Shown here in pieces: positions 43,707 through 55,126 of a stretch of DNA of 64,000 nucleotides (within the stretch, counting starts at the first letter, position 1; each line of letters starts with the position of its first letter). The DNA is taken from assembly GCA_035630615.1 (NCBI GenBank), contig DASQKI010000008.1:20151-84150 (forward strand), read 5' to 3'. A program made the translations under genes and the position numbers. Below the pieces are notes generated by a model, which made no database searches, had not been told where the DNA came from, and was given only the letters and a program-made list of their open reading frames with translations. This stretch comes from DATFRX01 sp035630615 (GTDB taxonomy: Bacteria; Actinomycetota; Actinomycetes; Propionibacteriales; Nocardioidaceae).

Positions 43707-44008
43707 CCGACCGGTTCCAGGATCTGCTCGAGCACGACCCGTGCCGTCCCCGACTCGGGAACGGTCAGCTCGCGGACGAGCCACTGACGCCCGAGGACAC
43801 CGACGTGGTCGCCCTCGTGGACGTCGAACCCGACGAGTTCGTCGCCCTTCCGTACCGAGAAGTGGACCGACTGGTCGTCGTGGCGGCAGGTGTTGAGCCC
43901 GAACCGGGCGCGGACCCCGTCGATGTCGAGGCGGGTGGGCACGCCCTGCCGCATCCGGACCTCCAGCGGGGCCGGCTCGCTGGCTGGGGGAGTGTCTTCG
44001 TGGGTCAT
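43703..44008 (-). CDS. small beta-rich protein coupled to the calpain-like protease
   Basis: 101 residues. The sequence RMRQGVPTRLDIDGVRARFG ... EGDHVGVLGRQWLVRELTVP suggests a compact beta-sandwich, similar to DUF6406-type proteins. ATG 44008 has GGGAG about 11 bases upstream; a GTG at 44044 would instead overlap the protease stop by 4 bases and add 12 residues. It lies between the protease and the lipoprotein genes, with overlaps on the downstream side. Possible roles are chaperone, inhibitor or adaptor of the protease (inference). Confidence 0.65.
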   Translation of the reverse strand: MTHEDTPPASEPAPLEVRMRQGVPTRLDIDGVRARFGLNTCRHDDQSVHFSVRKGDELVGFDVHEGDHVGVLGRQWLVRELTVPESGTARVVLEQILEPVG

Positions 44009-44040
44009 GGCGTCCAATCTCCCACTCATCAGCCCGCCGA

Positions 44041-45837
44041 TCACGGGTTGATCACCGCCGCGTCGTTGCAGTGGTCGTTGAACTGGTCCTCGGTCATGAT
44101 CAGGTCGTCCTCTTCGCTGCCCCAGGGGTTGCCGAGGATGATCTTGCCGTCGTCGGTGAAGCCCTTGACGTAGTACTCGTGGTTGCCGTGGTAGGTGTCC
44201 TCGAGGCCGTCGGGTGCGTCGTCGCCGTTCATGCCCACCACGACCGACTCGCCGTTCTCGACGCGGTCGCGGATGTCGTTCATGTCCTTGTGGTCGCCCA
44301 TGCCGAGGAAGCCGCCGGACTCGTTGATGTCGTCGGCGTCGTTGCCGGTCATCAGGTTGGCGTCGTCGGCGCCCCAGCCGCCTTCGGTGCCGCCGTAGCC
44401 GTCGTCACCGTCCGAGCCGTGCGTCGACGCGACCGCGAACGCCTTCTCGTAGTAAGTCGACCAGTTGGCGCCGGTGCCGCTGTTGCCGGAGAAGACCGGG
44501 CTGCCGTTGTCGTCGACCGGGATCTGGTCGGTGACGGTGACGAGGTGCGGGTTGCCGCTGCCGTCGTACATCGTGACCGAGATCGTGCCGTTGGCGTTTT
44601 GCTGGATGTGGTCGGTGACCCAGTCGGGGTGCTCCTGGGCGAGGGCGGCCATCTTGGCCTGCATCCAGCAGTTGCCGACCATGCCCTGGTCGACGTCGGC
44701 GGCTGATGGGACGCCATCGTCGCCGAAGAGTCCGCCAGCGGGCGGGTCGCCCCAGTGCGGCATCGGCATGTCGCCGTCCTCGACGGCGTCGACGCCGCTC
44801 ATGTCGGGCTCGATCGACGGCCAGCTGTCCTGTAGTCGGGCCAGGCTGGCCGTCGAGCTGTTGGCGAGGAACAGCGAGTGGAAGTCGATGAGGTTCCAGT
44901 GGCCGAGGCCGTCGATCCGGCCCATCTGCGTGCTGACCATGAACTGGGTCGCGGCCTTGTCGAGCTTGGCGAGCTTGTCGTCGTTGAGGCCCAAGATGAG
45001 GAAGTCGAACGCCCCCGGAGCCATCTCCTTCAGGTCGCCGAGGAGGTTGCGAAGCTCGTTGCTGTTGCCGTCCATGCCGACGTCGCCGTTGACGATGTCG
45101 TTGATGTCGCCGAGCGATGCCATGACCTTGTCGATGTCGACGCCCGGCGGCAGGTCACCCTTGCGCTGTAGCTCTTCCATCATCCTGCGGAGGTCGAGCT
45201 TGCTGAAGTCGTAGCCCGGGAACAGCTGAGTCGCGCAGATCGGCAGGTCGCCGGACTGGAACAGCGACATCATCCGGTCCTCGGACGGACCCTTGTCGAG
45301 CATGCCCGCGCTCTTGTCGGCCTCGTCGTCGAGGTCGTCCCGCAGTGCCGTGGCCTGCTTCTTCAGCTCGCTCATCAGGCTGGCCTCGGCGGTCGCGATC
45401 GCCTCTTTGTGGTCCGCCTTCGCGCCCTCGGGGTCACGCTGTGCGCCCTTGTTGTGCTCCCAGTCGATGTCGGCGACGCCGAAGTTGTTGGAGTAGGCGG
45501 TCCAGTACTGCGAGTTGATCCTGTCGATGCCCTTGTCGTGGATCCCGATCGCGTTGCCGAACTTGCGTACGCACCCACCGGCGTAGACGCTGGCGTCCTT
45601 GACCTCGATGGTGTCGCGGTAGACCTGGCTGTTGAGGGCCGTGATCGGCCCCAAAATCGGGCCTTGGGTCGCCTTGGCGGCGTCCAGCTCTTTTTGGTAG
45701 ACGTCGTTGGCGACGTTGGCGACCTTCCCACCCTTGTCGACCAGGTCGTCGCCTTCGATCTCGACTGTCGACTCCGAGGGCCCGTAATGATGGAACGGTC
45801 CCGAATAGCCGCCTCCGCCTCCACCGTCGAGCAGCAT
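44041..45837 (-). CDS. calpain-like (C2 family) cysteine protease
   Basis: 598 residues. The C-terminal domain carries the calpain triad: C390 in DQGMVGNCWMQAKMAAL (with the oxyanion glutamine in DQG), H553 in GNHEYYVKGF and N570 in LGNPWGSEEDD. The N-terminal 350 residues are helical and hydrophilic (AEASLMSELKKQATALRDDL) with no signal peptide, reminiscent of WXG/ESX-type helical hairpins or toxin N-termini. ATG 45837 has GAGG 7 bases upstream; ATG 45849 is the alternative. It lacks calcium-binding EF-hands. First gene of an operon with two small proteins. Could be an intracellular protease or an exported effector. Confidence 0.85.
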   Translation of the reverse strand: MLLDGGGGGGYSGPFHHYGPSESTVEIEGDDLVDKGGKVANVANDVYQKELDAAKATQGPILGPITALNSQVYRDTIEVKDASVYAGGCVRKFGNAIGIHDKGIDRINSQYWTAYSNNFGVADIDWEHNKGAQRDPEGAKADHKEAIATAEASLMSELKKQATALRDDLDDEADKSAGMLDKGPSEDRMMSLFQSGDLPICATQLFPGYDFSKLDLRRMMEELQRKGDLPPGVDIDKVMASLGDINDIVNGDVGMDGNSNELRNLLGDLKEMAPGAFDFLILGLNDDKLAKLDKAATQFMVSTQMGRIDGLGHWNLIDFHSLFLANSSTASLARLQDSWPSIEPDMSGVDAVEDGDMPMPHWGDPPAGGLFGDDGVPSAADVDQGMVGNCWMQAKMAALAQEHPDWVTDHIQQNANGTISVTMYDGSGNPHLVTVTDQIPVDDNGSPVFSGNSGTGANWSTYYEKAFAVASTHGSDGDDGYGGTEGGWGADDANLMTGNDADDINESGGFLGMGDHKDMNDIRDRVENGESVVVGMNGDDAPDGLEDTYHGNHEYYVKGFTDDGKIILGNPWGSEEDDLIMTEDQFNDHCNDAAVINP

Positions 45838-46073
45838 GCGATACCTCATATCCCGGGTGTGTGTCGGTAGTCTGAGCCGGGCGAGCGCGCGGCGTCGTTG
45901 CATGAGACTAGAGGGCCAGAGGGTCAGGCCGACCGGCCAGCGCGGCGGCAATTAGGGCCAAGCGGTCTCTCGCTGATATCCTGGCCCCGCCGTAGATCGG
46001 CCGCGGATATCAGAGTGCCCGGGTGAACCGGCCCCGGCGCGCCGCGCAACGAATCCTTTCGAAGGGAGATCGC

Positions 46074-46343
46074 GTGTCGCTGGACGTCGCGACCAAGAAG
46101 AAGATCATCGACGACTACGCCACTGGCGAGGGCGACACCGGCTCCCCTGAGGTACAGGTCGCGCTGCTCACGCATCGCATCTCGCACCTGACAGAACACC
46201 TCAAGGAACACCAGCACGACCACCACAGCCGTCGTGGCCTGCTGTTGCTCGTCGGTCAACGTCGCCGGTTGCTCAACTACCTGCACGACACCGACATCGC
46301 GCGCTACCGACGCCTGATCGAACGGCTCGGACTGCGGAAGTAA
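46074..46343 (+). CDS. rpsO: 30S ribosomal protein S15
   Basis: 89 residues, the exact family length. TGSPEVQVALLTHRISHLTEH and DHHSRRGLLLLVGQRRRLLNYL are conserved. It binds 16S rRNA central domain and commonly autoregulates. GTG start with GAAGGGAG upstream; an in-frame ATG at 46023 is rejected. Followed by pnp as in most bacteria. Confidence 0.97.
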   Translation: MSLDVATKKKIIDDYATGEGDTGSPEVQVALLTHRISHLTEHLKEHQHDHHSRRGLLLLVGQRRRLLNYLHDTDIARYRRLIERLGLRK

Positions 46344-46346
46344 CTC

Positions 46347-46382
46347 GAGTGGAGCGGCCCTCTCCGGAGCGGCCGCTCACTC
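46347..46382 (+). terminator. hairpin between rpsO and pnp
   Basis: GAGTGGAGCGGCC and GGCCGCTCACTC pair over about 12 positions with one bulged base, directly after the rpsO stop. No T-run follows. It may end part of the rpsO transcript or act as the structured leader through which PNPase controls its own mRNA in other bacteria. The rest of the 290-base gap up to pnp shows no other element I can support. Confidence 0.55.
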
Positions 46383-46635
46383 GCATATACGCGGAAGTTC
46401 GCGGCGCGTGTACGCCCGGTTTCTACCGGACGAGTACACGGAACAACTGAACAAAACTTATCCACCTGCGGAGCAGACCATCGGCAGTCGGTGCGGCTGG
46501 CCGGTCCTCGGTAGTGGCGAGCGGAATTCGACCTGGCGTCGACCGCCGCCCGCCTCGATCGAAGACCGGCACGCATACAACGCGTATGACCGGCCGACTC
46601 GCGGACTGCTCCGCGAGACCAGAGAGGGGTATCCC

Positions 46636-48872
<2,237 letters not shown>

Positions 48873-48876
<4 letters not shown>

Positions 48877-50222
48877 CCGCGCGCCGCCTCGACGCCGACC
48901 AGCCGGTCGGCAGCACGCGCACTCTGCTGCGTGCCGAGGACGGTGGCCTGGTTCGCCGCACGGTCCTGCCGGGCGGCTTGCGGGTCATCACCGAAGCGAT
49001 GCCGGGCGTTCGCTCGGCATCGCTCGGTGTCTGGGTCGGCGTCGGATCGCGCGACGAGGCGCCGACGCTGGGCGGCGCCTCGCACTTCCTCGAGCACCTG
49101 CTGTTCAAGGGCACCAAGACCCGTTCGGCACTCGACATCTCGGAGGCGTTGGACGCCGTCGGCGGCGAGATGAACGCGTTCACCTCGAAGGAATACACCT
49201 GCTTCCACGCGCGAGTGATCGACGCCGACCTGCTTCTCGCGATCGAGACGGTCGCCGACATGGTGACCGACTCCGTGCTCTCCGGCACCGACGTCGAGTC
49301 GGAGCGCGGGGTGATCCTCGAAGAGATCGCGATGAACGACGACGACCCCGACGACGTCGTGCACAACCTCATCGCGACGCGGGTGTGGGGCGACAGCCCG
49401 CTCGGGCGTCCGATCGCGGGACAGCCGGAGTCGATTCGGTCGTTGACCCGGACCCAGATCGCCGGCTACTACCGACGCCGATATCGGGCCGACGCGATGG
49501 TCGTCGCGGTCGCTGGCAACGTCGTGCATCGCGACGTCGTCCGCCAGGTTCGCCGAGCCTTCGGCGCCAGCGGCTTCCTCGCCGATGACGAGACGCGTCC
49601 GCAGGCGCCGCGGCAGGGCGGTGCGTCGGCACCGTTCGGGCTCGGCGCGAGCCTCGTTACCCGGCCGACCGAGCAGGCCAATCTCGTGCTCGGCCTTCCG
49701 GGCCTGCGTCGCGGCGACGAACGGCGGCACGCCGCGGGCGTCCTCAACGCGGCACTAGGCGGCGGCATGTCGTCGCGGCTGTTCCAGGAGGTACGGGAGA
49801 AGCGCGGCCTCGCCTACTCGGTCTACTCCTACGCGTCGAACTACGCCGATGCCGGCATGCTCGGCGTCTACGCGGGCTGCGCGCCGCCGAAGGTCGACGA
49901 CGTCCTCTCCTTGGTCTGTGAGCAGCTGGTCCAGGTCGCCGACAATGGCATCAGCGCGGCCGAGCTGGAGCGAGGCAAGGGCCAGCTGCGCGGCAGCGTT
50001 GTGCTCGGCCTCGAAGACTCCGGCTCCCGGATGAGCCGGATCGCCAAGGCCGACCTGCTGCACGGCGAGCTACCGAGCATCGATGACGTCCTGGCCCGCA
50101 TCGATGCGGTCGAGCTCGACGACGTACGCGAACTCGCGGCCGACCTGCTCGCCGCGACGCCGGCACTGGCCATCGTCGGCCCGTTCGACGACCCTGCTCG
50201 ATTTGCCGGAGCAGTGGCCTAA
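48873..50222 (+). CDS. M16-family zinc peptidase
   Basis: 449 residues. Inverted zinc motif HFLEHLLFKGT with the distal glutamate in RGVILEEIAMNDDDP; C-terminal non-catalytic half contains the R/Y pair region LFQEVREKRGLAYSVYSYAS. It belongs to the mitochondrial-processing-peptidase-like group found after pnp in Gram-positives. GTG start overlaps the pnp stop by 4 bases. Substrate unknown. Confidence 0.93.
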
Positions 50223-50295
50223 GCACGTTTCGCCGTCTACGGTGGCATAGGGCCCGCGTCCGACTGTGGTGTATTTATGCACGGGGAGACGGGTT

Positions 50296-52770
50296 GTGGA
50301 TGTTCAGTCGTCGGAGGATCCGGCCGCCAGCGAGGCTCGGTTCGGCGGCATGCTGCGGCGCCATCGCCAATCCGCCGGGCTGTCGCAGGAGGATCTGGCC
50401 GGTCGGGCCGGGCTGAGTGTCGACGCGATCGCCGCGCTGGAGCGCGGTCGGCGTCGGGCCCCCCGCCCGCTGACGGCGCGGATGCTGGCCAACGCGTTGA
50501 GCCTCGACGGCGGGCACCGCACCGAGTTCCTCAGCGTGGCCGCCGGTGCGTCGACTGATGGGGCGATCCGGTCGGCGCCCCCGCCCACACCGCCGAGCGA
50601 GCTGATCGGGCGATCGACCGAGCTCGGTGACATCGTCCTTCGGCTGACCCAGACGTCGACCCGGCTGCTGACGCTCACCGGTCCGGGCGGGGTCGGCAAG
50701 ACGCGCCTGGCGACGGCCGCGGCGCAAGCGTGCGCGGAGCGCCTCGGCGCGATGCTGGCGTGGGTGCCGCTCGAACGGCTGGTGACCGGCGAGCCGGTCG
50801 CTCCGGCGATCGCCACTGACCTCGGACTACGCCTGACGGCCGGCATCGACCCCGTCGAACAGATCACGAGCGCGATCGACGGACACCGCGTCCTCCTCGT
50901 GCTCGACAACGCAGAACATGTGGTCGATGACGTCGCGAGGGTCGCGGCAGCGCTGCTCGATCGATGCGGCGAGCTCCGGATGATCGTCACCAGTCGTGAG
51001 CTGCTCGGCGTGGCCGGCGAAGCCGTGCAGCACGTCCGCCCCCTGGCGGTGCCGCCGGTGGACTGCCCGACCGAGCGCCTGGTCGGATCGCCCGCGGTTC
51101 GGCTGTTTCTCGACCGCGCCGCCGCCCGCGGTGTGAGCACGGTCGAGCTCGGCATGCCCGACGTCGGACGGGTGGTTCGACGACTCGACGGCATGCCGCT
51201 CGCGCTCGAACTCGCTGCCGCGCGACTCAACGTCCTCACCGTCGGGCAGCTCGCCGTGGAGCTCGACCACTCCTTCCAGATCCTGCACAGTCGGGAACGG
51301 TTCGGCCCGGAGCGGCACCGGACGATGCGGCAGGCGATCGCTTGGAGCTACGACCTTCTCGACGACCGTGAACAGCGGTGTCTGGCGGCGTTCTCCGTCT
51401 TCGTCGGCGGATGGACCCGCGAGGCGGCCGCCGCCGTCGTACGCGACTTGGTCGTTGACGAGGAGGCGACGGCGTCCGACTCGGATGTGCTCGACTTGAT
51501 CAGCCGGCTCGTCGACCGCTCGCTCCTCGTCGTGCGGCAGGACGGTCCGCAGGCGCGCTACGACATGTTGCTGGCCATCCGCGACTTCGCGCACTGCCGG
51601 CTGGGTGAGCTCGGCCTAGACGACGCGGTGCCTCGCCGCCACGCCGAGCATTACGCCGGGTTCGTCGAGCTCGCCGAGTCGGAGCTGCGCGGTCCGCAGC
51701 AGGCCGAGTGGTTGGGCCGGCTCGACGACGAGTTGGACAACGTCCGGGCCGCCATCCGCTGGTCGATCGAACGGGGAGAGACCGACCTGGCCTTTCGTCT
51801 CGTGGGCTCGCTGTGGACGTTTTTCTATCTGCGCGGCCACTACTCCGAGGGCCGGGGCCTTCTCGAGTCCGCCCTGGACCTCGGCCGAGGGCGGCGATGG
51901 CGAGCCCGCGCTGCGGCGATGCTCGGCGCCGGAATGCTGGCGTTCTTGCAATGCGAGTACGACGTGGCCACCCGCTGGATCGAGGCCGCGCTGGGGGAGT
52001 ACCGCGCTCACGACGACCGGGCCGGCACGGCACTGTGCCTCCAGCGCCTCGGAAGCGTCGCGCGCGAGCGGGCCGACTACGACCGGGCCACCGACCTGCA
52101 CCGGCAGGGCCGTGACCTCTGTGACGAGCTCGGCGATCGAAGCGGTGTGGCGTGGGCCGACAATCATCTCGGTTTCGTCGCGTGGCTTCGTGGCGACCTC
52201 ACAACCGCTGAGCAGTGTTGTCTCGCCGCACTCGACGCTTTTCGAGAGATCGGCGACGACGAGGGAGTTTCGTGGTCGTTGATCAGTCTCGGCGTCGCGG
52301 CGCTCTACGGCGGCGATTTGGACGGCGCCGAGCAGAAGCTGAGCGAGAGCCGCGACCTCTCGCAGCGGTTGGGCTTTCGCGAGGGCGTCGCGTGGTCGCT
52401 CAACCAGCTCGGCGTCGTCGAGTTCCGCCGCGGGCGGATCGAGCGCGCCGTCCACCTTCTCGACGAGAGCATGGCCGAGCATCGCGATCTCGGCGATCGG
52501 TGGCGGATCGCCAGTGTGATGGAGTCCCTGGCCGATATCGCCTGGCGCCGCGGGCGGCCGGATTACGCTGCGTTCATGCTCGGCGCCGCTACGACCGTCC
52601 GCCACGACATCGGTGCACCGGTCCCGGGCTGCGAGGCGGCCCAGCGCGATGCTTGTCTAGCGGCGACCCGAGCGGCTCTCGATAGGAGCGAATTCGAGGC
52701 GGCGTGGAAGGCGGGTCAGCGGGCACCGTTGGACGCCGTCGCCGAAGGTTATCCTGCCCGCAACGGCTGA
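50296..52770 (+). CDS. Xre HTH - NB-ARC ATPase - TPR regulator
   Basis: 824 residues. Xre-type helix-turn-helix at about residues 17-70 (LRRHRQSAGLSQEDLAGRAG), a STAND/NB-ARC ATPase with Walker A GPGGVGKTR (K135), Walker B VLLVLDNAEHV and a winged helix region (QAIAWSYDLLDDREQRCLAA), then TPR repeats to the C-terminus. It resembles AfsR-like signal-transduction ATPases but with an Xre instead of a SARP DNA-binding domain. GTG 50296 has GGGGAG 8 bases upstream. Nearby candidate targets are the flavin oxidase operon and kynA. Confidence 0.87.
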   Translation: MDVQSSEDPAASEARFGGMLRRHRQSAGLSQEDLAGRAGLSVDAIAALERGRRRAPRPLTARMLANALSLDGGHRTEFLSVAAGASTDGAIRSAPPPTPPSELIGRSTELGDIVLRLTQTSTRLLTLTGPGGVGKTRLATAAAQACAERLGAMLAWVPLERLVTGEPVAPAIATDLGLRLTAGIDPVEQITSAIDGHRVLLVLDNAEHVVDDVARVAAALLDRCGELRMIVTSRELLGVAGEAVQHVRPLAVPPVDCPTERLVGSPAVRLFLDRAAARGVSTVELGMPDVGRVVRRLDGMPLALELAAARLNVLTVGQLAVELDHSFQILHSRERFGPERHRTMRQAIAWSYDLLDDREQRCLAAFSVFVGGWTREAAAAVVRDLVVDEEATASDSDVLDLISRLVDRSLLVVRQDGPQARYDMLLAIRDFAHCRLGELGLDDAVPRRHAEHYAGFVELAESELRGPQQAEWLGRLDDELDNVRAAIRWSIERGETDLAFRLVGSLWTFFYLRGHYSEGRGLLESALDLGRGRRWRARAAAMLGAGMLAFLQCEYDVATRWIEAALGEYRAHDDRAGTALCLQRLGSVARERADYDRATDLHRQGRDLCDELGDRSGVAWADNHLGFVAWLRGDLTTAEQCCLAALDAFREIGDDEGVSWSLISLGVAALYGGDLDGAEQKLSESRDLSQRLGFREGVAWSLNQLGVVEFRRGRIERAVHLLDESMAEHRDLGDRWRIASVMESLADIAWRRGRPDYAAFMLGAATTVRHDIGAPVPGCEAAQRDACLAATRAALDRSEFEAAWKAGQRAPLDAVAEGYPARNG

Positions 52771-52794
52771 CGAGGTCAACCGGCTCGCGGAGGT

Positions 52795-53274
52795 TTAGCT
52801 CGCGACCATCTCGTCGGCTGCGTCGGCGAAGAAGCAACTCGCGGCGGCGGCCAGCGCGATGTCGAAGACCTGGCCGTCGGACAGACCCATCGCACGCAGC
52901 GAGGCGATGTCGGCCTCACAGATGCGATCGGCGCTCGACGCGACCTTGGCGGCGAACAGAACGACGGCGAGATCGAGGGCGTCGAGGGTCGCGATCTCCG
53001 GATCGGGGTGACGCCGGTTGAGCAGGGCGAGCCGCCGCTCGCCGTCAGACTGGCGTCGCATGGCGCGCGCAGCGGCGGCCGCCGAGACGGTCGCGAGCTT
53101 GCGATGCCGCCGGTCGGCGGCCGCCTGCGTACCCGCGCTGTGCCTCCGCCAAGCCTGGTAGCCCTCGGGCTGCTGAAGGAAAGCCTGTGTCACGCGTGGA
53201 ACGTAATCCCATACCGAACGCTTGGTCGTGCCGGCGTCACCGGCGTGTTCGAGCGTGGACGCAATCGCAGTCAT
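52795..53274 (-). CDS. AhpD/carboxymuconolactone decarboxylase-like protein lacking CxxC
   Basis: 159 residues. The C-terminal half (LAVVLFAAKVASSADRICEA ... LRAMGLSDGQVFDIALAAAA) matches the helical core of AhpD-like proteins. The redox CxxC motif is missing; the equivalent region is basic (AADRRHRKLATVSAAAAARA). So peroxidase activity is unlikely. GGAGG lies before the ATG. It overlaps the stop of a 63-codon frame by 4 bases and follows the flavin oxidase gene on the same strand. Converges on the regulator ending at 52770. Confidence 0.65.
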   Translation of the reverse strand: MTAIASTLEHAGDAGTTKRSVWDYVPRVTQAFLQQPEGYQAWRRHSAGTQAAADRRHRKLATVSAAAAARAMRRQSDGERRLALLNRRHPDPEIATLDALDLAVVLFAAKVASSADRICEADIASLRAMGLSDGQVFDIALAAAASCFFADAADEMVAS

Positions 53275-53462
53275 GGCTTACCTCCCGCCTTCGACATCGC
53301 CGCAGATGTCCACAGCGTTACAGAGCCGGCCATATTCGGTGCAATGTCCCGTCCCTGAGGGCGTAAAGGCCGATTTCGGCACCCCGGACCGCTGCGCCCC
53401 GTGTGCCCGTCCGTACGGCTGACGTGATCGGCGAAGGCCCTGACGACCTGGATGGATGTCAT
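53271..53462 (-). CDS. possible 63-residue protein between oxidase and AhpD-like gene
   Basis: The frame starts by ATGA overlap with the flavin oxidase stop and ends by ATGA overlap with the AhpD-like start. The first 30 codons (MTSIQVVRAFADHVSRTDGH...) show the GC-rich third positions of this genome; the second half does not and contains a rare TTA codon. Either a real small gene with a degraded end or a chance frame over a promoter region. Confidence 0.3.
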   Translation of the reverse strand: MTSIQVVRAFADHVSRTDGHTGRSGPGCRNRPLRPQGRDIAPNMAGSVTLWTSAAMSKAGGKP

Positions 53463-54880
53463 GGTGTCGCCCTTTGGTGTCGACGCTCATGATCGGCGCC
53501 GGACGGCTTGATGTTGAGGTTTTCGCGGAACAGATTGTCGGGATCCCAGGCGTCCTTGATCGCGACCAACTTGGCGTACTTGTCGGCGCTGTATCCGGCC
53601 CGGACCTTGGCTTCGTCGTCGTCGGGTTCGAAGTTGATGTAGGTGCCCCCGGTCAGATGGGGCTCGATCGCCGCCCCGCATCGCTCGACCCAGGCCCGAT
53701 GCCGGGCGGTGTCGACTGGGTCCTGCCACTGGGCGATCGGATGCATCATGTAGACGGCGTCGCGGTGACTCGCCGCCATGGCGTCGTCGGCGACTCGACT
53801 GACCGCCCCGCCGTGGCGGAACATGATCAGCTGGGTCATCGCCGAAGGCAGCTCGCGCCCGAGTGCGGCGTACGCGTCGATCGCGCCGCCATCGAGTCCG
53901 GCCAGGTGATGCCCGCGCCAGTAGTTCAGCCAGCCCGCGGGCGCCATCGGGTCGGGCATGGCCTGGAACGTGGTGTACGGCATCGGCTCTACCAGGTTGA
54001 CCTGGACGTTGCCGAGCTTGGTCAGTGGTTCGATGCAGTCCATGCCGTCGTCGGGGTCGCCGGCGTACAGCACGAACATCGCGAGGACTGGCTTGCCCAC
54101 GAGGTCGGTCGGCACGAACGGCTCGGGCGGCGCGACCAGCATGCCGAGCGCGGTCGACAACTCATCGGGTGCCTGCTCGACGTAGTCGCGCCAACCCGCG
54201 ATGACGCTCTCGGCTTCGGTCGCCGACCAGATGAGGAGCCCGGCGCGCACGATCGGACCGACCGGGTGGAGTCGGAAGCGGTAGGAGGTGACGACTCCGA
54301 AGTTGCCTCCGCCGCCTCGCACGCCCCAGAACAATTCGGGGTTGATGTCTTCGCTGGCGATGACGACGCGTCCGTCGGCGGTGACGACGTCGACCGAGAC
54401 GAGGTTGTCGCAGGCCAGCCCGTGGACGGGGGAGAGCCAGCCGTACCCGCCGCCGAGCGTGAAGCCGCCGACTCCGGTCGTCGTCATCCGGCCGCCCGGG
54501 GTGGCGAGTCCGAACGCTTGGGTTTCGCGGTCGAACTCGCCCCACAGGGCGCCGCCGTTGCAGTACGCGATGCGCGCGACCGGGTCGACGTGGACGCCCT
54601 TGAGGCTGCGGAGGTCGATCAGCACGCCGCCCTCGGTTGTGCTCTTGCCCGCCACGCTGTGTCCGCCGCATCGGACCGCGACCGGCAGGTCGTGCCCGCG
54701 CGCATAGTTGACCGCGTCGGCGACGTCGAGCGAGCCGGACGGGCGGACGATGAGTGACGGGCGCTTGTCGACCATGCCGTTGAAGACGGCGCGGGTCGCG
54801 TTGTAGTCGGTGTCCCCGGGCCGGATGATCTGTCCCCGAAAAGAGGCGTCCATGCCCGGGGGCAGAGTCTCGACCGTCAT
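53459..54880 (-). CDS. FAD-linked oxidoreductase (berberine bridge enzyme-like)
   Basis: 473 residues. The FAD domain includes VRCGGHSVAGKSTTEGG with the histidine that links covalently to FAD, and GVGGFTLGGGYGWLSPVHGL; the C-terminal BBE segment is YSADKYAKLVAIKDAWDPDN. The cysteine that makes a second FAD bond in bicovalent members is absent (ATPGGRMTTTG), so a single histidyl bond is expected. Family members oxidise sugars or secondary metabolites. No signal peptide. GAGGTG precedes the ATG. First gene of a small operon with the AhpD-like gene, divergent from kynA. Confidence 0.88.
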   Translation of the reverse strand: MTVETLPPGMDASFRGQIIRPGDTDYNATRAVFNGMVDKRPSLIVRPSGSLDVADAVNYARGHDLPVAVRCGGHSVAGKSTTEGGVLIDLRSLKGVHVDPVARIAYCNGGALWGEFDRETQAFGLATPGGRMTTTGVGGFTLGGGYGWLSPVHGLACDNLVSVDVVTADGRVVIASEDINPELFWGVRGGGGNFGVVTSYRFRLHPVGPIVRAGLLIWSATEAESVIAGWRDYVEQAPDELSTALGMLVAPPEPFVPTDLVGKPVLAMFVLYAGDPDDGMDCIEPLTKLGNVQVNLVEPMPYTTFQAMPDPMAPAGWLNYWRGHHLAGLDGGAIDAYAALGRELPSAMTQLIMFRHGGAVSRVADDAMAASHRDAVYMMHPIAQWQDPVDTARHRAWVERCGAAIEPHLTGGTYINFEPDDDEAKVRAGYSADKYAKLVAIKDAWDPDNLFRENLNIKPSGADHERRHQRATP

Positions 54881-54929
54881 GCGGACACCTCGTCGCGGCC
54901 ATGGTGGCGGGAGGAAAGGAGGCCGGCTG

Positions 54930-54965
54930 TCGTCACCCGGCCATCGGCCACTGGCCGGGTGACGA
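54930..54965. repeat. perfect 14-bp inverted repeat in the divergent promoter region
   Basis: TCGTCACCCGGCCA at 54930-54943 is exactly inverted at 54952-54965 with an 8-base loop. It lies 50 bases upstream of the flavin oxidase start and about 160 bases upstream of kynA. The rest of the 246-base gap holds the kynA promoter. Confidence 0.75.
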
Positions 54966-55077
54966 GCCCGGAGCTAGACCCGAGAAAGTCGCAGCGGCCC
55001 TGAATTCCGTGTGCGACTCGTACGGGTCCCCCGTGGGGACCAGCCTTCCGGCCGGTCATGGACGCTGCCAGGGACGA

Positions 55078-55119
55078 CACCCTGACATCACCCTGACAAC
55101 TCGGCGAGGTGGGTAGGCT
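55078..55119 (+). promoter_or_regulatory. kynA promoter with 11-bp-spaced direct repeats
   Basis: CACCCTGACA occurs at 55078-55087 and 55089-55098 (11-bp period), covering the -35 region. TAGGCT at 55114-55119 is the -10 and ends 7 bases before the kynA ATG, so the transcript is probably leaderless. Direct repeats at helical spacing over -35 suggest an activator that binds one DNA face. Confidence 0.55.
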
Positions 55120-55126
55120 CGCGGCG

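Noticed and set aside
45974..46012. TGATATCC ... GGATATCA inverted repeat upstream of rpsO as an S15 autoregulatory site
   Set aside because: Arms are only 8 bp with a 23-base centre and the position before the promoter is not that of known S15 leader structures.
46408..46635. N-terminal extension of PNPase
   Set aside because: The upstream codons have poor coding character, while GTG 46636 has a good ribosome-binding site and the family-typical N-terminus.
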